Source of the DNA: Chroococcidiopsis thermalis PCC 7203
Lineage (GTDB): Bacteria > Cyanobacteriota > Cyanobacteriia > Cyanobacteriales > Chroococcidiopsidaceae
Direction of reading: 5' to 3'
DNA: 64,000 nt
Assembly (NCBI RefSeq): GCF_000317125.1
Contig: NC_019695.1
Span: 2,034,336 to 2,098,335, forward strand
Positions 43,688 through 53,452 of the stretch are shown here, piece by piece. How positions within the stretch are numbered: position 1 is the stretch's first letter; each line of letters begins with the position of its first letter. The notes beneath the pieces were generated by a model. That model was not told the origin of the DNA, did no database searches, and was given only the letters and a program-made list of their open reading frames with translations. The position numbers were made by a program, and so were the translations under genes.

Positions 43688-44410
43688 ATGACTGTTTCAA
43701 CATCTTCTATCCAAACACCTAATTTCGATCTAGATGAGCTAAATCGCAAATATGAGACAGCTCATCCTAGCAAAATTCTTGCCTGGTGTGTCGAGAACAT
43801 TCCTACAGGGTTAGTACAAACCAGCGCTTTCAACGTAGATGATATCGTCATCACCGATATTCTCTACCGCGAACTCAAGCACCGCACCCCAGTTATGTTT
43901 CTCGACACTTTACACCACTTTCCCCAGACTTTAGAGCTAGTCTCCAAAGTCAAAGACTTGTACGACTTGGATCTGCAAGTTTATAAAACTCCAGATGTGG
44001 ATACTCGGGCTGCTTTTGCTGCCAAATATGGCGAAGCCCTATGGGATAGCGACATTCAGCAATTTCACCACTTGACCAAAATCGAACCTCTGCAACGAGG
44101 ACTAGCCGAACTCAACGCTGTAGCTTGGATTACCGGACGGCGACGCGATCAGGCGCGTACCCGTTCTGATATGCCCGTTTTTGAACTCGACAGTCAACAG
44201 CGCCTCAAAGTCAATCCCATCGCTTCTTGGACGCGCAAAGAAACTTGGGCTTATGTTTTCGAGCATAACGTCATTTACAATCCGCTCCACGACCAAGGCT
44301 ATCCCAGTATCGGCGACGAACCGATTACCACACCCGTAGCCGAAGGCGAAGACGAACGCGCCGGACGCTGGAGGGGTTCTGACAAGACTGAATGCGGAAT
44401 TCATATTTGA
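43688..44410 (+). CDS. cysH: Phosphoadenylyl-sulfate (PAPS) reductase
   Basis: Thioredoxin-dependent reductase of assimilatory sulfate reduction (PAPS to sulfite). The 240-residue protein has NVDDIVITDILYR and MFLDTLHHFPQTLELV (P-loop-like PP-motif region), AWITGRRRDQARTRSDM and the C-terminal active-site motif TECGIH with the catalytic Cys. The extra Cys pairs that bind [4Fe-4S] in APS reductases are absent, so PAPS specificity is favoured. It is a lone gene. Confidence 0.93.
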   Translation: MTVSTSSIQTPNFDLDELNRKYETAHPSKILAWCVENIPTGLVQTSAFNVDDIVITDILYRELKHRTPVMFLDTLHHFPQTLELVSKVKDLYDLDLQVYKTPDVDTRAAFAAKYGEALWDSDIQQFHHLTKIEPLQRGLAELNAVAWITGRRRDQARTRSDMPVFELDSQQRLKVNPIASWTRKETWAYVFEHNVIYNPLHDQGYPSIGDEPITTPVAEGEDERAGRWRGSDKTECGIHI

Positions 44411-44441
44411 AGGAGCCAGAAGTCAGGAGTCAGGAGTCAGA

Positions 44442-44861
<420 letters not shown>

Positions 44862-44864
44862 CCT

Positions 44865-46160
44865 ATGATTAAAATCCTCCATCTTTCAGACATCCACATG
44901 GGAAGTAGCTTTTCCCACGGTCGGCTCAATCCTGAAACTGGATTGAACACACGCTTGGAAGATTTTGTCAAGACTTTATCGCGCTGTATCGATCGCGCGT
45001 TAGAAGAACCAGTGGATTTGGTGCTGTTTGGTGGGGATGCTTTTCCCGATGCCACGCCACCCCCTTATATTCAAGAAAAATTTGCCAGTCAATTTCGTCG
45101 CTTGGTTGATGCGCGGGTTCCTACCGTATTATTGGTAGGCAACCACGACCAGCATTCCCAAGGGCAAGGGGGGGCGAGTTTGTGCATTTATCGGACTTTG
45201 GGCGTACCAGGGTTTATGGTGGGCGATCGCTTGATGACCCATCACATTCAAACAAACAATGGTACAGTTCAAGTCATCACTCTTCCCTGGCTAACTCGTT
45301 CTACTCTCCTGACTCGTCCAGAAACAGAAGGTTTATCCCTCGCCGATGTCAACCAGTTATTGATCGATCGCTTGCGTGCTGCCTTAGAAGGAGAAATTCG
45401 TCGGCTCGACCCCAAGATTCCGACAGTACTTCTAGGTCATTTGATGATCGATAATGCTTCCTATGGTGCTGAGCGCTTCTTAGCTGTAGGAAAAGGTTTT
45501 ACTATTCCCCTGTCTCTTCTAACTCGTCCCGAGTTAGACTACGTTGCTCTCGGACACGTCCACCGCCATCAAAACCTCAACTCATCTAACGAACCGCCAA
45601 TTATTTACCCTGGTAGTATCGAGCGAGTCGATTTTAGCGAAGAAAAAGAAGACAAAGGCTACGTGATGATAGAACTACAGCGGGGTAGTACCAAATGGGA
45701 GTTCTGCCCGCTACCAGTCCGTGCTTTTTGCACCATTAATGTCGATGTCGCCAATGCAGCCGATCCGCAAGCAGCTTTAATCAAAGCGATCGCAAAAAAG
45801 AATATTACCGATGCAGTCGTCAGACTAATTTACAAACTTCGCTCCGATCAAATCGACTTAATTGATAATGCAGCACTTCATCAAGTTCTCAGTTCTGCTC
45901 ACAGTTATACAATTCAACCAGAGCTGATCAGTCAGCTAGCACGACCGCGTTTACCGCAATTAGACGCGAGTAGCAGTATCGATCCCCTTGATGCTTTAAA
46001 AACTTATCTAGATAATCGCGAGGACTTGAAAGATATTACCGCTCAAATGATGGTAGCTGCCCAACAATTATTAGCAGCCGATACAGAAACTTGGTTAGAA
46101 TCTACCCCAGGAACTGGAATCGATGCAAGTAATACTGACGGACAGTTACGGTTGCTGTGA
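44865..46160 (+). CDS. sbcD: SbcD-like DNA repair exonuclease subunit
   Basis: A 431-residue calcineurin-like metallophosphoesterase of the SbcD/Mre11 family. Metal motifs in order: LSDIHMGS (DxH), FGGDAFPD (GD), VGNHDQH (GNHD/E), LGHLMI (GH) and LGHVHRHQ (GHxH), then the IIYPGSIERVDFSEE segment typical of SbcD. A C-terminal extension of about 150 residues caps the nuclease. With SbcC it processes hairpin and break ends; no sbcC is present here. The ATG lies directly after an STRR array. Confidence 0.9.
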   Translation: MIKILHLSDIHMGSSFSHGRLNPETGLNTRLEDFVKTLSRCIDRALEEPVDLVLFGGDAFPDATPPPYIQEKFASQFRRLVDARVPTVLLVGNHDQHSQGQGGASLCIYRTLGVPGFMVGDRLMTHHIQTNNGTVQVITLPWLTRSTLLTRPETEGLSLADVNQLLIDRLRAALEGEIRRLDPKIPTVLLGHLMIDNASYGAERFLAVGKGFTIPLSLLTRPELDYVALGHVHRHQNLNSSNEPPIIYPGSIERVDFSEEKEDKGYVMIELQRGSTKWEFCPLPVRAFCTINVDVANAADPQAALIKAIAKKNITDAVVRLIYKLRSDQIDLIDNAALHQVLSSAHSYTIQPELISQLARPRLPQLDASSSIDPLDALKTYLDNREDLKDITAQMMVAAQQLLAADTETWLESTPGTGIDASNTDGQLRLL

Positions 46161-46165
46161 AATCA

Positions 46166-46208
46166 TGAGCAGGGAGCAGGGAGTAGGGAGCAGGGAGCAG
46201 GGAGCAGT
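46166..46208. repeat. GGGAGCA tandem array between sbcD and csaB
   Basis: Six GCAGGGA-type units between the convergent stops of sbcD and csaB. Confidence 0.85.
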
Positions 46209-46220
46209 GACCATCGACTA

Positions 46221-47276
46221 TTATTGCAAAATCTCCCGCAGCAATTCACGATGCATGTAGGCTCTGTCTACTAAAGACTGAATTTGGTCTGGACTTAAAG
46301 GGTCGCCGTTGGCATAATGCTCGATCCAAGTTTGGCTGATAATATTGGGGTCGTCGGGAATTTGAGCGACATCCCATCCAGGTATAGATAGTTCTGCCAT
46401 CAGGCGATCGACTTTTGGATCGTAGCTGATGGCAAAACAGCGGCAACCTTCCGCAGCTGCCATAATTAAGCTATGAAAGCGCATTCCAATTGCCATTTCT
46501 ACGCCGCGAAATACGCCTTTTAAACTTTTCGGATCTTCGAGGTAGAGGATTTGATTTGCCCCTGGTAATTGTGGCTGAATCGCTTGAGCGATCGCTAAGT
46601 CTTGCGATAATTGAAATGGCACTAACAAAATGCAGGTATCTGTTGCCCGTTGAAAGTCAGCTAAAGCGCGAGTCAAATTAGCAAGGCGATTGGGAGTTAA
46701 TTGTGGGTGCGATCGCAAAGTCACGGCAACTCTCGGCGCTGGTAAATCCCACAACCCAGGTGTATTTCCGGCTTCCAAAGCCCACACCGGATCGGGTGCT
46801 TGCAGATGGGGAATCTGCCAATCGGTCAGCAAACTTGCCGAACCGCGATCGCGGACGCTCACCCCCGTACATCCAGCAAATGTCTGTTTTGTCAACCACC
46901 GGGTTAGCGGACTTTTTAAAGGACCAATTCCCTGCGCCCAAGCCATAGTTTTTAACCCTAACTTTTGCGCCATAGTCATTAATCCCCCGTAGTAAAACGG
47001 GCTGATGGCACTAGTAGAATCTTGCATAATACTGCCCCCACCCCAAATAAAAGCATCAGACTGCTGCAAGGTTTTCCACACAGGAGAAAAAGCCATGCGA
47101 TCGCAAGCTTCTACTTGATAGCGCTCCTGCGTCTGCGTTGGATTACCAGACAGAATAATAGGTGTGACATGTTTAGGTAGCATTTGCAACAGTGTTGCTA
47201 GCAACGCCTCATCACCGCCATTACCTTTGCCGTAATACCCGCACAACACCACCCTTATCTGCCTCACATCCGTCAC
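46221..47276 (-). CDS. csaB: CsaB, polysaccharide pyruvyl transferase
   Basis: Transfers pyruvate from PEP to a cell-wall polysaccharide, an anchor for S-layer-type proteins in bacteria. The 351-residue protein starts near RVVLCGYYGKGNGGDEALL, the family signature, followed by WGGGSIMQDSTS, AQGIGPLKSPLTR, SVRDRGSASLL and GMRFHSLIMAAAEG. GTG 47276 is used; GTG 47267 has better Shine-Dalgarno spacing (GAGGG) and may be the real start. It is monocistronic. Confidence 0.9.
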   Translation of the reverse strand: MTDVRQIRVVLCGYYGKGNGGDEALLATLLQMLPKHVTPIILSGNPTQTQERYQVEACDRMAFSPVWKTLQQSDAFIWGGGSIMQDSTSAISPFYYGGLMTMAQKLGLKTMAWAQGIGPLKSPLTRWLTKQTFAGCTGVSVRDRGSASLLTDWQIPHLQAPDPVWALEAGNTPGLWDLPAPRVAVTLRSHPQLTPNRLANLTRALADFQRATDTCILLVPFQLSQDLAIAQAIQPQLPGANQILYLEDPKSLKGVFRGVEMAIGMRFHSLIMAAAEGCRCFAISYDPKVDRLMAELSIPGWDVAQIPDDPNIISQTWIEHYANGDPLSPDQIQSLVDRAYMHRELLREILQ

Positions 47277-47337
47277 CCCTCAATCTTGACTTAATCCAAA
47301 CTTGATAAAAACTTTATAATATATTGGCTGTATGTTG

Positions 47338-47447
47338 GCAGTTAACAGTTATCAGTTGTCAGTAGAGAGTGACATTGACAGGTGTTTTTTCTCCCTCAGC
47401 TCCCTGGGCTCCCTCAGCTCTCTTTCCCCTACTCCCTACTCCCTCAA
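47338..47447. repeat. STRR upstream of the DUF2499 gene
   Basis: AGTTATCAGTTGTCAG, then CCCTCAGCTCCCTGGGCTCC (the sequence also found inside murE) and CCCTACTCCCTACTCC. In-frame upstream extension of the next gene is only translated repeat. Confidence 0.85.
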
Positions 47448-47448
47448 A

Positions 47449-47781
47449 ATGCACGCACTCTCAATTCCTACCTGGATTATTCACGTCTCTAGTGTCATCG
47501 AATGGGCGATCGCCATTTGGTTAATTTGGAGTTATGGCGAGGTTGTGGGCAACCGCGCTTGGTATGCGGTTTCTCTGGCAATGCTACCTGCTTTAATTAG
47601 TGCCATGTGTGCCTGTACTTGGCACTTCTTTGACAATGCCAAATCCTTAGAATGGTTGGTAATGCTTCAAGCTAGTATGACTTTAATCGGAAATTTCACG
47701 TTATTAGCTGCTGGTTGGTTGCTATGGCGTTCGACGCGATCGCCAGTAATGCGATCGCACAGCAAGATTTCTTCTAAGTAG
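47449..47781 (+). CDS. DUF2499 (Ycf49-like) membrane protein
   Basis: A 110-residue protein from ATG 47449 with three hydrophobic helices. It begins MHALSIPTWIIHVSSVIEW and contains YGEVVGNRAWYAVSLAMLPAL and CACTWHFFDN. This matches the cyanobacterial/plastid DUF2499 family; function unknown. It is followed after 62 bp by a DUF3593 gene, a pairing conserved in cyanobacteria. Confidence 0.9.
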   Translation: MHALSIPTWIIHVSSVIEWAIAIWLIWSYGEVVGNRAWYAVSLAMLPALISAMCACTWHFFDNAKSLEWLVMLQASMTLIGNFTLLAAGWLLWRSTRSPVMRSHSKISSK

Positions 47782-47843
47782 AAGGATAATAATTAAACGT
47801 ACAATACATTTGCCTTCTGCCTTCTGCCTTCTGCTTATCTCTA

Positions 47844-48122
47844 ATGATTTCAAAAGAAACCCTCTTCGCGCTCTCTCTTTTTCCCTATCTAGGCTTTCTC
47901 TGGTTTATAACTCGCTCTCAACAACTGCCGCGTCTAGCATTATTCGGCTTCTACGGTACTTTGGTATTTGTCGCCGTCACTATCCCTGCTGGAATTTATG
48001 CCCAAGTCCATTACGGCGAATCTCTTGCCAATGTTGACTGGTTGCATGGTAGTGCTGAAGTATTTTTAACTCTCTCTAATATTCTGATTGTTTTGGGTTT
48101 TCGACAAGCTTTGAGGAAATGA
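47844..48122 (+). CDS. DUF3593 membrane protein
   Basis: A 92-residue protein with about three membrane helices (TLFALSLFPYLGFLWFI; FYGTLVFVAVTIPAGIYA; LTLSNILIVLGFRQAL) and the conserved HYGESLANVDWLHGSAE. It is the partner gene of DUF2499 in cyanobacteria and plants; function unknown. The spacer before it has CTTCTGC tandem units. Confidence 0.9.
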   Translation: MISKETLFALSLFPYLGFLWFITRSQQLPRLALFGFYGTLVFVAVTIPAGIYAQVHYGESLANVDWLHGSAEVFLTLSNILIVLGFRQALRK

Positions 48123-48126
48123 TTTT

Positions 48127-48154
48127 GTAGAGACGTTACATGTAACGTCTCTAC
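48127..48154. repeat. Second copy of the 28-bp GTAGAGACG palindrome
   Basis: Identical to 1501-1528 (left half GTAGAGACGTTACA) and placed five bases after the DUF3593 stop, like the other copy just after hoxH. The 3'-proximal placement suggests an RNA hairpin. Confidence 0.92.
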
Positions 48155-48183
48155 ACTGATAATCGATCACTGATAACTGACTT

Positions 48184-48957
48184 ATGAATCTTTTTCCCGC
48201 CATAGATTTACTTGAAGGTCGCTGCGTGCGACTGTATCAGGGAGATTACGATCGCTCCCAGGTTTTTCACGATAATCCGGCTGATGTTGCGCAACAGTGG
48301 ACTAGCCAAGGTGCTACGTGGCTGCATGTCGTCGATTTAGATGGCGCGAAAGCAGGTAAACCCGTTAATCTGGAGGCGATCGCGGCTATTGTAGAGGCAG
48401 TGTCAGTACCAATTCAAGTTGGTGGCGGATTGCGCGATCGCGCTAGCGTTGCCCAACTCTTAGAATTAGGCGTACAGCGAGTTATTTTGGGTACTGTAGC
48501 TGTAGAACAACCCCAGTTAGTAGCTAGTCTGTGTCAAGAATTTCCAGGGCGAATTGTTGTTGGTATTGATGCGCGTAATGGTAAGGTAGCTACACGCGGC
48601 TGGTTGGAAACTTCGGAAGTCTTAGCCGCAGATTTAGCCCAGCAAATGCAACAACTGGGTGCGGCAGCAATTATTTACACTGATATTCATCGCGATGGAA
48701 CTCTTGCTGGACCCAACTTGGATGCACTACGGGAGTTAGCTACAAGTTTATCTATTCCCGTCATCGCTTCTGGAGGTGTAAGTTCTGTCACCGACTTACT
48801 CAGCCTCCTAGCTTTAGAACCTCTTGGCGTTACGGGTGCGATCGTCGGTCGTGCCTTGTATACTGGCGATATTTCCCTCACACAAGCTATACAAGCAGTC
48901 GGACAAGGACGCTGGCAAGATATCCCTCCAGATTTAGGATCGTCGGCTTTTGCCTAA
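48184..48957 (+). CDS. hisA: HisA, phosphoribosylformimino-AICAR-P isomerase
   Basis: Fourth step of histidine synthesis. The 257-residue (beta/alpha)8 barrel starts [20 protein letters not shown], with the catalytic Asp in PAIDL, phosphate loops QVGGGLRDR and [11 protein letters not shown], and [14 protein letters not shown]. It is a lone gene, as usual for scattered cyanobacterial his genes. Confidence 0.95.
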   Translation: MNLFPAIDLLEGRCVRLYQGDYDRSQVFHDNPADVAQQWTSQGATWLHVVDLDGAKAGKPVNLEAIAAIVEAVSVPIQVGGGLRDRASVAQLLELGVQRVILGTVAVEQPQLVASLCQEFPGRIVVGIDARNGKVATRGWLETSEVLAADLAQQMQQLGAAAIIYTDIHRDGTLAGPNLDALRELATSLSIPVIASGGVSSVTDLLSLLALEPLGVTGAIVGRALYTGDISLTQAIQAVGQGRWQDIPPDLGSSAFA

Positions 48958-48964
48958 TTACCTT

Positions 48965-49125
48965 ATGAGTGATGCGTGGGAAGAATTCGGAATTCGGAAT
49001 TCGGAATTAATGCGTGAATGCGTGAATGCGTGAATTGCTCCCTCAGCTCTCTTCTCCCCCTCAGCTCCCGAGAGCATCATAAGCTTCCTCAGCTCTCTTC
49101 CCCTACTCCCTGCTCCCTACCATAA
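48965..49125. repeat. STRR cluster between hisA and the small exported protein
   Basis: AATTCGG units (48983-49008), TGAATGCG units (49012-49035), then CCCTCAGCTCTCTTC and TCCCTACTCCCTGCTCC units. Confidence 0.85.
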
Positions 49126-49205
49126 CTGTATCCTGCGGTAGAAGCCTTTACCGCACCTTTCTTCGTAGGATTGCGTTCAGCTTCAAATCTTAGGAGGGTG
49201 ATTGT

Positions 49206-49556
49206 ATGCAGTCCATTTTTACCAATTTTAAGCAAAATTTACAACGCAAGGTTTTATTACTAGCCGCGATCGCGCTATTGCTCGTTTCTGGTTTGTTTGT
49301 CTCTGAGCCTAGTTATGCCGCAACTCCCAACCAAAAACTAATCCAACAAGAACAAATGGATAAAAATAGCCAAGTTGGAACTGTGGATGTCGAGCAGCGC
49401 GAACAAGCTTATGAAGAGCAAGTCGAAGCGTCCAAAGATATCGACAAAACGTACGAAGACAATCTCAAAGAGTTTAAAAAATCTCACCCTGATGAGAATA
49501 TCGTTAATAAAGCAGTAGAGGGAGCAAAAGAGGCAGTCGAGAAGGTAACTAAATAG
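49206..49556 (+). CDS. Small exported coiled-coil protein, unknown function
   Basis: A 116-residue protein with a clear signal peptide (KVLLLAAIALLLVSGLFVS, cleavage near SYAAT). The mature part is charged, Gln/Glu/Lys-rich and predicted helical (QREQAYEEQVEASKD, AVEGAKEAVEKVTK). An ideal AGGAGG lies 8-9 bp before the ATG, and a hairpin with T-rich tail follows, so it is a well-expressed single-gene unit. No family function recognised; probably a periplasmic or thylakoid-lumen stress-type protein (inference). Confidence 0.85.
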   Translation: MQSIFTNFKQNLQRKVLLLAAIALLLVSGLFVSEPSYAATPNQKLIQQEQMDKNSQVGTVDVEQREQAYEEQVEASKDIDKTYEDNLKEFKKSHPDENIVNKAVEGAKEAVEKVTK

Positions 49557-49585
49557 TAGTTACTGGTAAACCTTTCAATTATCTG

Positions 49586-49633
49586 TAACAGGAGCAATGC
49601 CAGCTTAAGTAAGATTGGCGATCGCTCCTGTTA
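49586..49633 (+). terminator. Rho-independent terminator after the small exported protein
   Basis: Perfect 10-bp arms TAACAGGAGC and GCTCCTGTTA separated by 28 bp, followed by TTTTATTGTTA. Located 30 bp after the stop at 49556. Confidence 0.75.
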
Positions 49634-49799
49634 TTTTATTGTTACGGGGTTTGGGATGAGCATCTTGCCCGTCCGCGCTCGTACATAAGCGCGAAAATAG
49701 GTATTATAGTTAGGCTTGAAGCAATATATGTAGACATCGATATTTTAATATTTCGCAAACTTTTGTGACTGGTAGCGCGATTGTGATTCAAGTTATCTC

Positions 49800-51608
49800 A
49801 TGAAATACCCAATTACTCTTTCCCAATCCTGGCGTAAATGGTTAGCAGGTATACTAGCTGTAGTCATGGCGATCGCGCTGTCTGGCTGCAATCCGGCTGA
49901 GATGAGAACCCAAGCGGCTGACGTACCGCAAATAGTAGTAAGCGTGACTACCGATCCCGATACGTTTAATTATGCTTTAGGTCATCAAGTTCCCAATATT
50001 TTTAACATGACCTTTAGAGGATTAACAACAGTTAATGGTATTACTAAAGAACTCGAACCAGAATTAGCAGAATCTTGGCAAATTTCCGAAGATAAATTAA
50101 ATATTGTTTTCACTTTAAGAGAAGGCTTAAAATGGTCTGACGGTCATTCACTGACAGCAGATGATGTCGTATTTACTTATAACGATATTGTTTTAAACAA
50201 AGCCATTCCTACAGATTTAAGAGATTACATTCAAATTGGTAAGCAAAAAGCTTATCCAAAAGTTGTCAAGTTGGACGATCGCCGCGTCGAATTTATCATG
50301 CCCGAACCTTTTTCACCATTCTTAGCTACGACGACGGGAGATCCTACGAGTGCGATCGCCATTCTACCAAAACACGCTTTACAAGAATCAGTCAAAACAA
50401 AAGACGCTAAAGGAAATCCTCGTTTTTTAAGCACTTGGGGAACGGATACAGATCCAACAAAAGTTGTTACAAACGGTCCTTTTACACTTGAAAGCTACGT
50501 ACCTGCCCAACGCTTAGTTTATCGCCGTAACCCTAATTATTGGCGTAAAGATGCACAAGGCAATTCTCAGCCTTATATTGAAAAATACATTTGGCGAATT
50601 GTTGAAAATCCAGAAACAACTTTAGTCCAGTTTCGTTCTGGTGGATTAGATATAGCTTCTGCTTCAGCAGATAATTTTTCTCTGCTCAAGCGCGAAGAAG
50701 AACGAGGTAATTTTAAAATTTACAATGGTGGACCTGCTTTCGGTATGTCCTTCATTACCTTTAATTTGAATAAAGGTAGAAGAAACGGTAAACCTTTAGT
50801 CAATCCGATTAAATCGCGCTGGTTTAACAAAGTTGAGTTTAGACAAGCAGTTGCTTACGGACTCGATCGCCAGACGATGATAAATAATTTTTTACGGGGT
50901 TTGGGAGAACTACAAAATTCGCCAATTGATACTCAAAGTTCGTATTTTCTTCCTCCTGAAAAAGGGCTGAAAGTTTACAACTACGATCCAGCTAAAGCTA
51001 AAGAATTACTGCAAAAAGTTGGATTCAAATACAACAATAAAAATCAATTATTTGATGCTCAAGGTAATCGAGTGCGTTTTACCCTCATGGTTCCTGCTGG
51101 GGGTAGAGGTAATAGTGGGAGAACGGTAGCCCAAATTCAACGAGACTTAGGCAAAATTGGAATGCAAGTCGATCTCCAATTTCTCGATTTTGGGACTTTA
51201 ATAGATAAAACTTCTAATTCTTTGGAATGGGAGTGTTATGTTGGTGGTTTTATTGGTGGTGGAATTGAACCGAATGACGGCGCAAATGTATGGTTGACAG
51301 CAGGTGGCTTGCACAATTTCAACCAATTACCCCAAGTAGGACAAGCGCCAATTCAAGGACGAGAAATTGCAGATTGGGAACAAAAGATTGAAGATCTATT
51401 TATTAAGGGAGCGCAGGAATTCGACGAAGCCAAACGCAAAGAAATTTACAATGAATTTCAACGCACTGCTCAAGAATATTTACCCTATATTACCTTATAC
51501 AATCCTTTGTCTCTAGCCGCAATTCGCGATCGCATTGAGGGAACAAAATTTTCTGCATTAGGTGGCGCATTCTGGAACATATACGAATTGAAGGTCAAAG
51601 AACAATAA
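49800..51608 (+). CDS. Peptide-type ABC substrate-binding lipoprotein (copy 1)
   Basis: A 602-residue SBP_bac_5 (DppA/OppA-like) protein. The signal peptide ends in a lipobox with Cys30 (IALSGC), so it is membrane-anchored. Family features: FTLREGLKWSDGHSLTADDV, FTYNDI, NGPFTLESYVPAQRLVYRR and NPIKSRWFNKVEFRQAVAYG. It is the first of three tandem paralogues; no permease or ATPase gene is adjacent, so it must use components encoded elsewhere or act as a receptor. Ligand class (peptide, nickel, sugar) cannot be determined. Confidence 0.92.
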   Translation: MKYPITLSQSWRKWLAGILAVVMAIALSGCNPAEMRTQAADVPQIVVSVTTDPDTFNYALGHQVPNIFNMTFRGLTTVNGITKELEPELAESWQISEDKLNIVFTLREGLKWSDGHSLTADDVVFTYNDIVLNKAIPTDLRDYIQIGKQKAYPKVVKLDDRRVEFIMPEPFSPFLATTTGDPTSAIAILPKHALQESVKTKDAKGNPRFLSTWGTDTDPTKVVTNGPFTLESYVPAQRLVYRRNPNYWRKDAQGNSQPYIEKYIWRIVENPETTLVQFRSGGLDIASASADNFSLLKREEERGNFKIYNGGPAFGMSFITFNLNKGRRNGKPLVNPIKSRWFNKVEFRQAVAYGLDRQTMINNFLRGLGELQNSPIDTQSSYFLPPEKGLKVYNYDPAKAKELLQKVGFKYNNKNQLFDAQGNRVRFTLMVPAGGRGNSGRTVAQIQRDLGKIGMQVDLQFLDFGTLIDKTSNSLEWECYVGGFIGGGIEPNDGANVWLTAGGLHNFNQLPQVGQAPIQGREIADWEQKIEDLFIKGAQEFDEAKRKEIYNEFQRTAQEYLPYITLYNPLSLAAIRDRIEGTKFSALGGAFWNIYELKVKEQ

Positions 51609-51618
51609 TTTCAGAGAT

Positions 51619-51646
51619 GTAGGGGCGCACAGCTGTGCGCCCCTAC
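51619..51646. repeat. GC-rich 28-bp palindrome between SBP copies 1 and 2
   Basis: Exact copy of 22348-22375 (left half GTAGGGGCGCACAG). It begins 10 bp after the stop of copy 1 and ends 24 bp before the start of copy 2, so it is probably transcribed as a hairpin. The linked 16-mer seen at the other sites is absent. Confidence 0.92.
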
Positions 51647-51670
51647 AATTACATATACAAATCCCAATTT

Positions 51671-53431
51671 ATGATCCGTCGAAATTTTCTAATAACACTT
51701 ATATTATTAATTGCGATCGCGCTTTCTGGCTGTAATCCTACTGAAATGAGAACGAACGCCACTCAAGTTCCGCAAATCGTGGCGAGAGTTCCAGGCGACC
51801 CGCAAACCTTTAATTATGCCTTAAATCAATCGTCACCCAATGTTTTTGGGTTTCTTTATGAAGGATTAATTACTGAAAATGGCGAAACTGGAAAGCTAGA
51901 GCCAGCATTAGCTGAGTCTTGGGAAATTTCTGAAGACAATCTCAAAATCGTTTTTACTCTAAAACCAAATTTAAAATGGTCAGATGGAGAACCGTTAACA
52001 GTTGACGATATCGTTTTTACTTATAATAATATTTACTTTAACGAGCAAATTCCCACAGATATTAGAGATATTCTGCGCATTGGCAAGAGTAAAGCTTTAC
52101 CTAAAGTTCGTAAATTAGATAGCCGCCGAGTCGAATTTACCGTTCCAGAGCCATTTGCACCTTTTTTACGATTTGCAGGTGGTATAGTCATCTTACCAGA
52201 ACACGCCCTACGTCAATCGGTAGAAACTAAAAATAAAGATGGTAGACCCCAGTTTTTGTCTACATGGGGAACTGATACAGATTTGCAAAAAATTGTGGTC
52301 AATGGTCCTTTTACACTGGAAAGCTACACTGTAAACCAGCGTATAGTCTTTCGCCGCAATCCCTACTACTGGCGGAAAGACACAAAAGGAAATGCTTTAC
52401 CTTATATTGAGCGGCTAATTTGGCAAATTGTGGAATCACCAGATACAGCTTTAATCCAGTTTCGTTCGCTAGGATTAGACATGCTAGAAATTGGTCCTAC
52501 GAGTTTTCAATTACTGAAACGGGAGGAAGACCGAGGAAATTTTAAAATCTATAGTGGTGGTCCAGACTTTGGCACAAACTTTATTTGTTTCAATTTAAAT
52601 AAAGGTCGTCGTCAGGGAAAACCTTTAGTCAATCCAATCAAATCACGCTGGTTTAATACAGTAGCATTTAGACAAGCAGTCGCTTATGGTATAAATCGCG
52701 AAGCAATGCTCAATAATGTCTATCGCGGTTTAGGAGAACTACAAAACTCGCCAATTTCTGTTCAAAGCCCTTACTATCTCTCTCCTGAAGAAGGCTTAAA
52801 AGTTTATAACTATAATCCTGAAAAAGCTAAAGAATTACTCAGGGGAGCTGGGTTTAAATATAATAACAAAGGTCAACTACTCGATGCTGAAGATAATCGA
52901 GTACGGTTTACCATGATTAGCCAAGCGGGTAATAGAACTGTTGATGCGATCGGGTCGCAAGTCAAGCGCGATCTCAGCAAAATTGGGATTCAAGTTGATT
53001 TTACTCCAATTGACTTTGCCGTCATGGTAGATAAAATTACCAATACTCTAGAATGGGAATCTTATTTTGGTTTAATTACTGGTAGTATTGAACCATATAG
53101 CGCAGCAAATGTATGGTCGCCTGACGGTGGTTTTCATCCTTTTAATCAGAAACCACAACCAGGACAACCGCCGATTGAAGGACGAGAAGTTGCAGATTGG
53201 GAAGCAGAAATCGGTCGGCTTTATATTGAGGGAGCAAGAGAACTTGATGAAACAAAGCGTAAAGAAATTTATGGAGAAACTCAGCGTTTAGCACAAGAGT
53301 ACCTCCCTTTTATTCATTTAATCAATCCTTTAGCTTTAGCAGCAATTCGCGATCGCATTGAAGGAACAAAATTCTCTGCTTTAGGCGGGACGCTTTGGAA
53401 TGTTTATGAGTTGAAAGAAGCGAAAGACTAG
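51671..53431 (+). CDS. Peptide-type ABC substrate-binding lipoprotein (copy 2)
   Basis: A 586-residue paralogue from ATG 51671; an earlier in-frame start would run through the palindrome and bury the signal. The lipobox Cys is at 21 (IALSGC). Shared with copies 1 and 3: SWEISEDNLKIVFTL, LKWSDGEPLTVDDIVFTY, NGPFTLESY, NPIKSRWFN, FRQAVAYG and NSPI. It lacks the TTTGDPTS-like segment of copies 1 and 3 (APFLRFAGGIVILP instead), a difference near the binding cleft. Confidence 0.92.
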   Translation: MIRRNFLITLILLIAIALSGCNPTEMRTNATQVPQIVARVPGDPQTFNYALNQSSPNVFGFLYEGLITENGETGKLEPALAESWEISEDNLKIVFTLKPNLKWSDGEPLTVDDIVFTYNNIYFNEQIPTDIRDILRIGKSKALPKVRKLDSRRVEFTVPEPFAPFLRFAGGIVILPEHALRQSVETKNKDGRPQFLSTWGTDTDLQKIVVNGPFTLESYTVNQRIVFRRNPYYWRKDTKGNALPYIERLIWQIVESPDTALIQFRSLGLDMLEIGPTSFQLLKREEDRGNFKIYSGGPDFGTNFICFNLNKGRRQGKPLVNPIKSRWFNTVAFRQAVAYGINREAMLNNVYRGLGELQNSPISVQSPYYLSPEEGLKVYNYNPEKAKELLRGAGFKYNNKGQLLDAEDNRVRFTMISQAGNRTVDAIGSQVKRDLSKIGIQVDFTPIDFAVMVDKITNTLEWESYFGLITGSIEPYSAANVWSPDGGFHPFNQKPQPGQPPIEGREVADWEAEIGRLYIEGARELDETKRKEIYGETQRLAQEYLPFIHLINPLALAAIRDRIEGTKFSALGGTLWNVYELKEAKD

Positions 53432-53452
53432 AAATAATTATCTAATTATACA

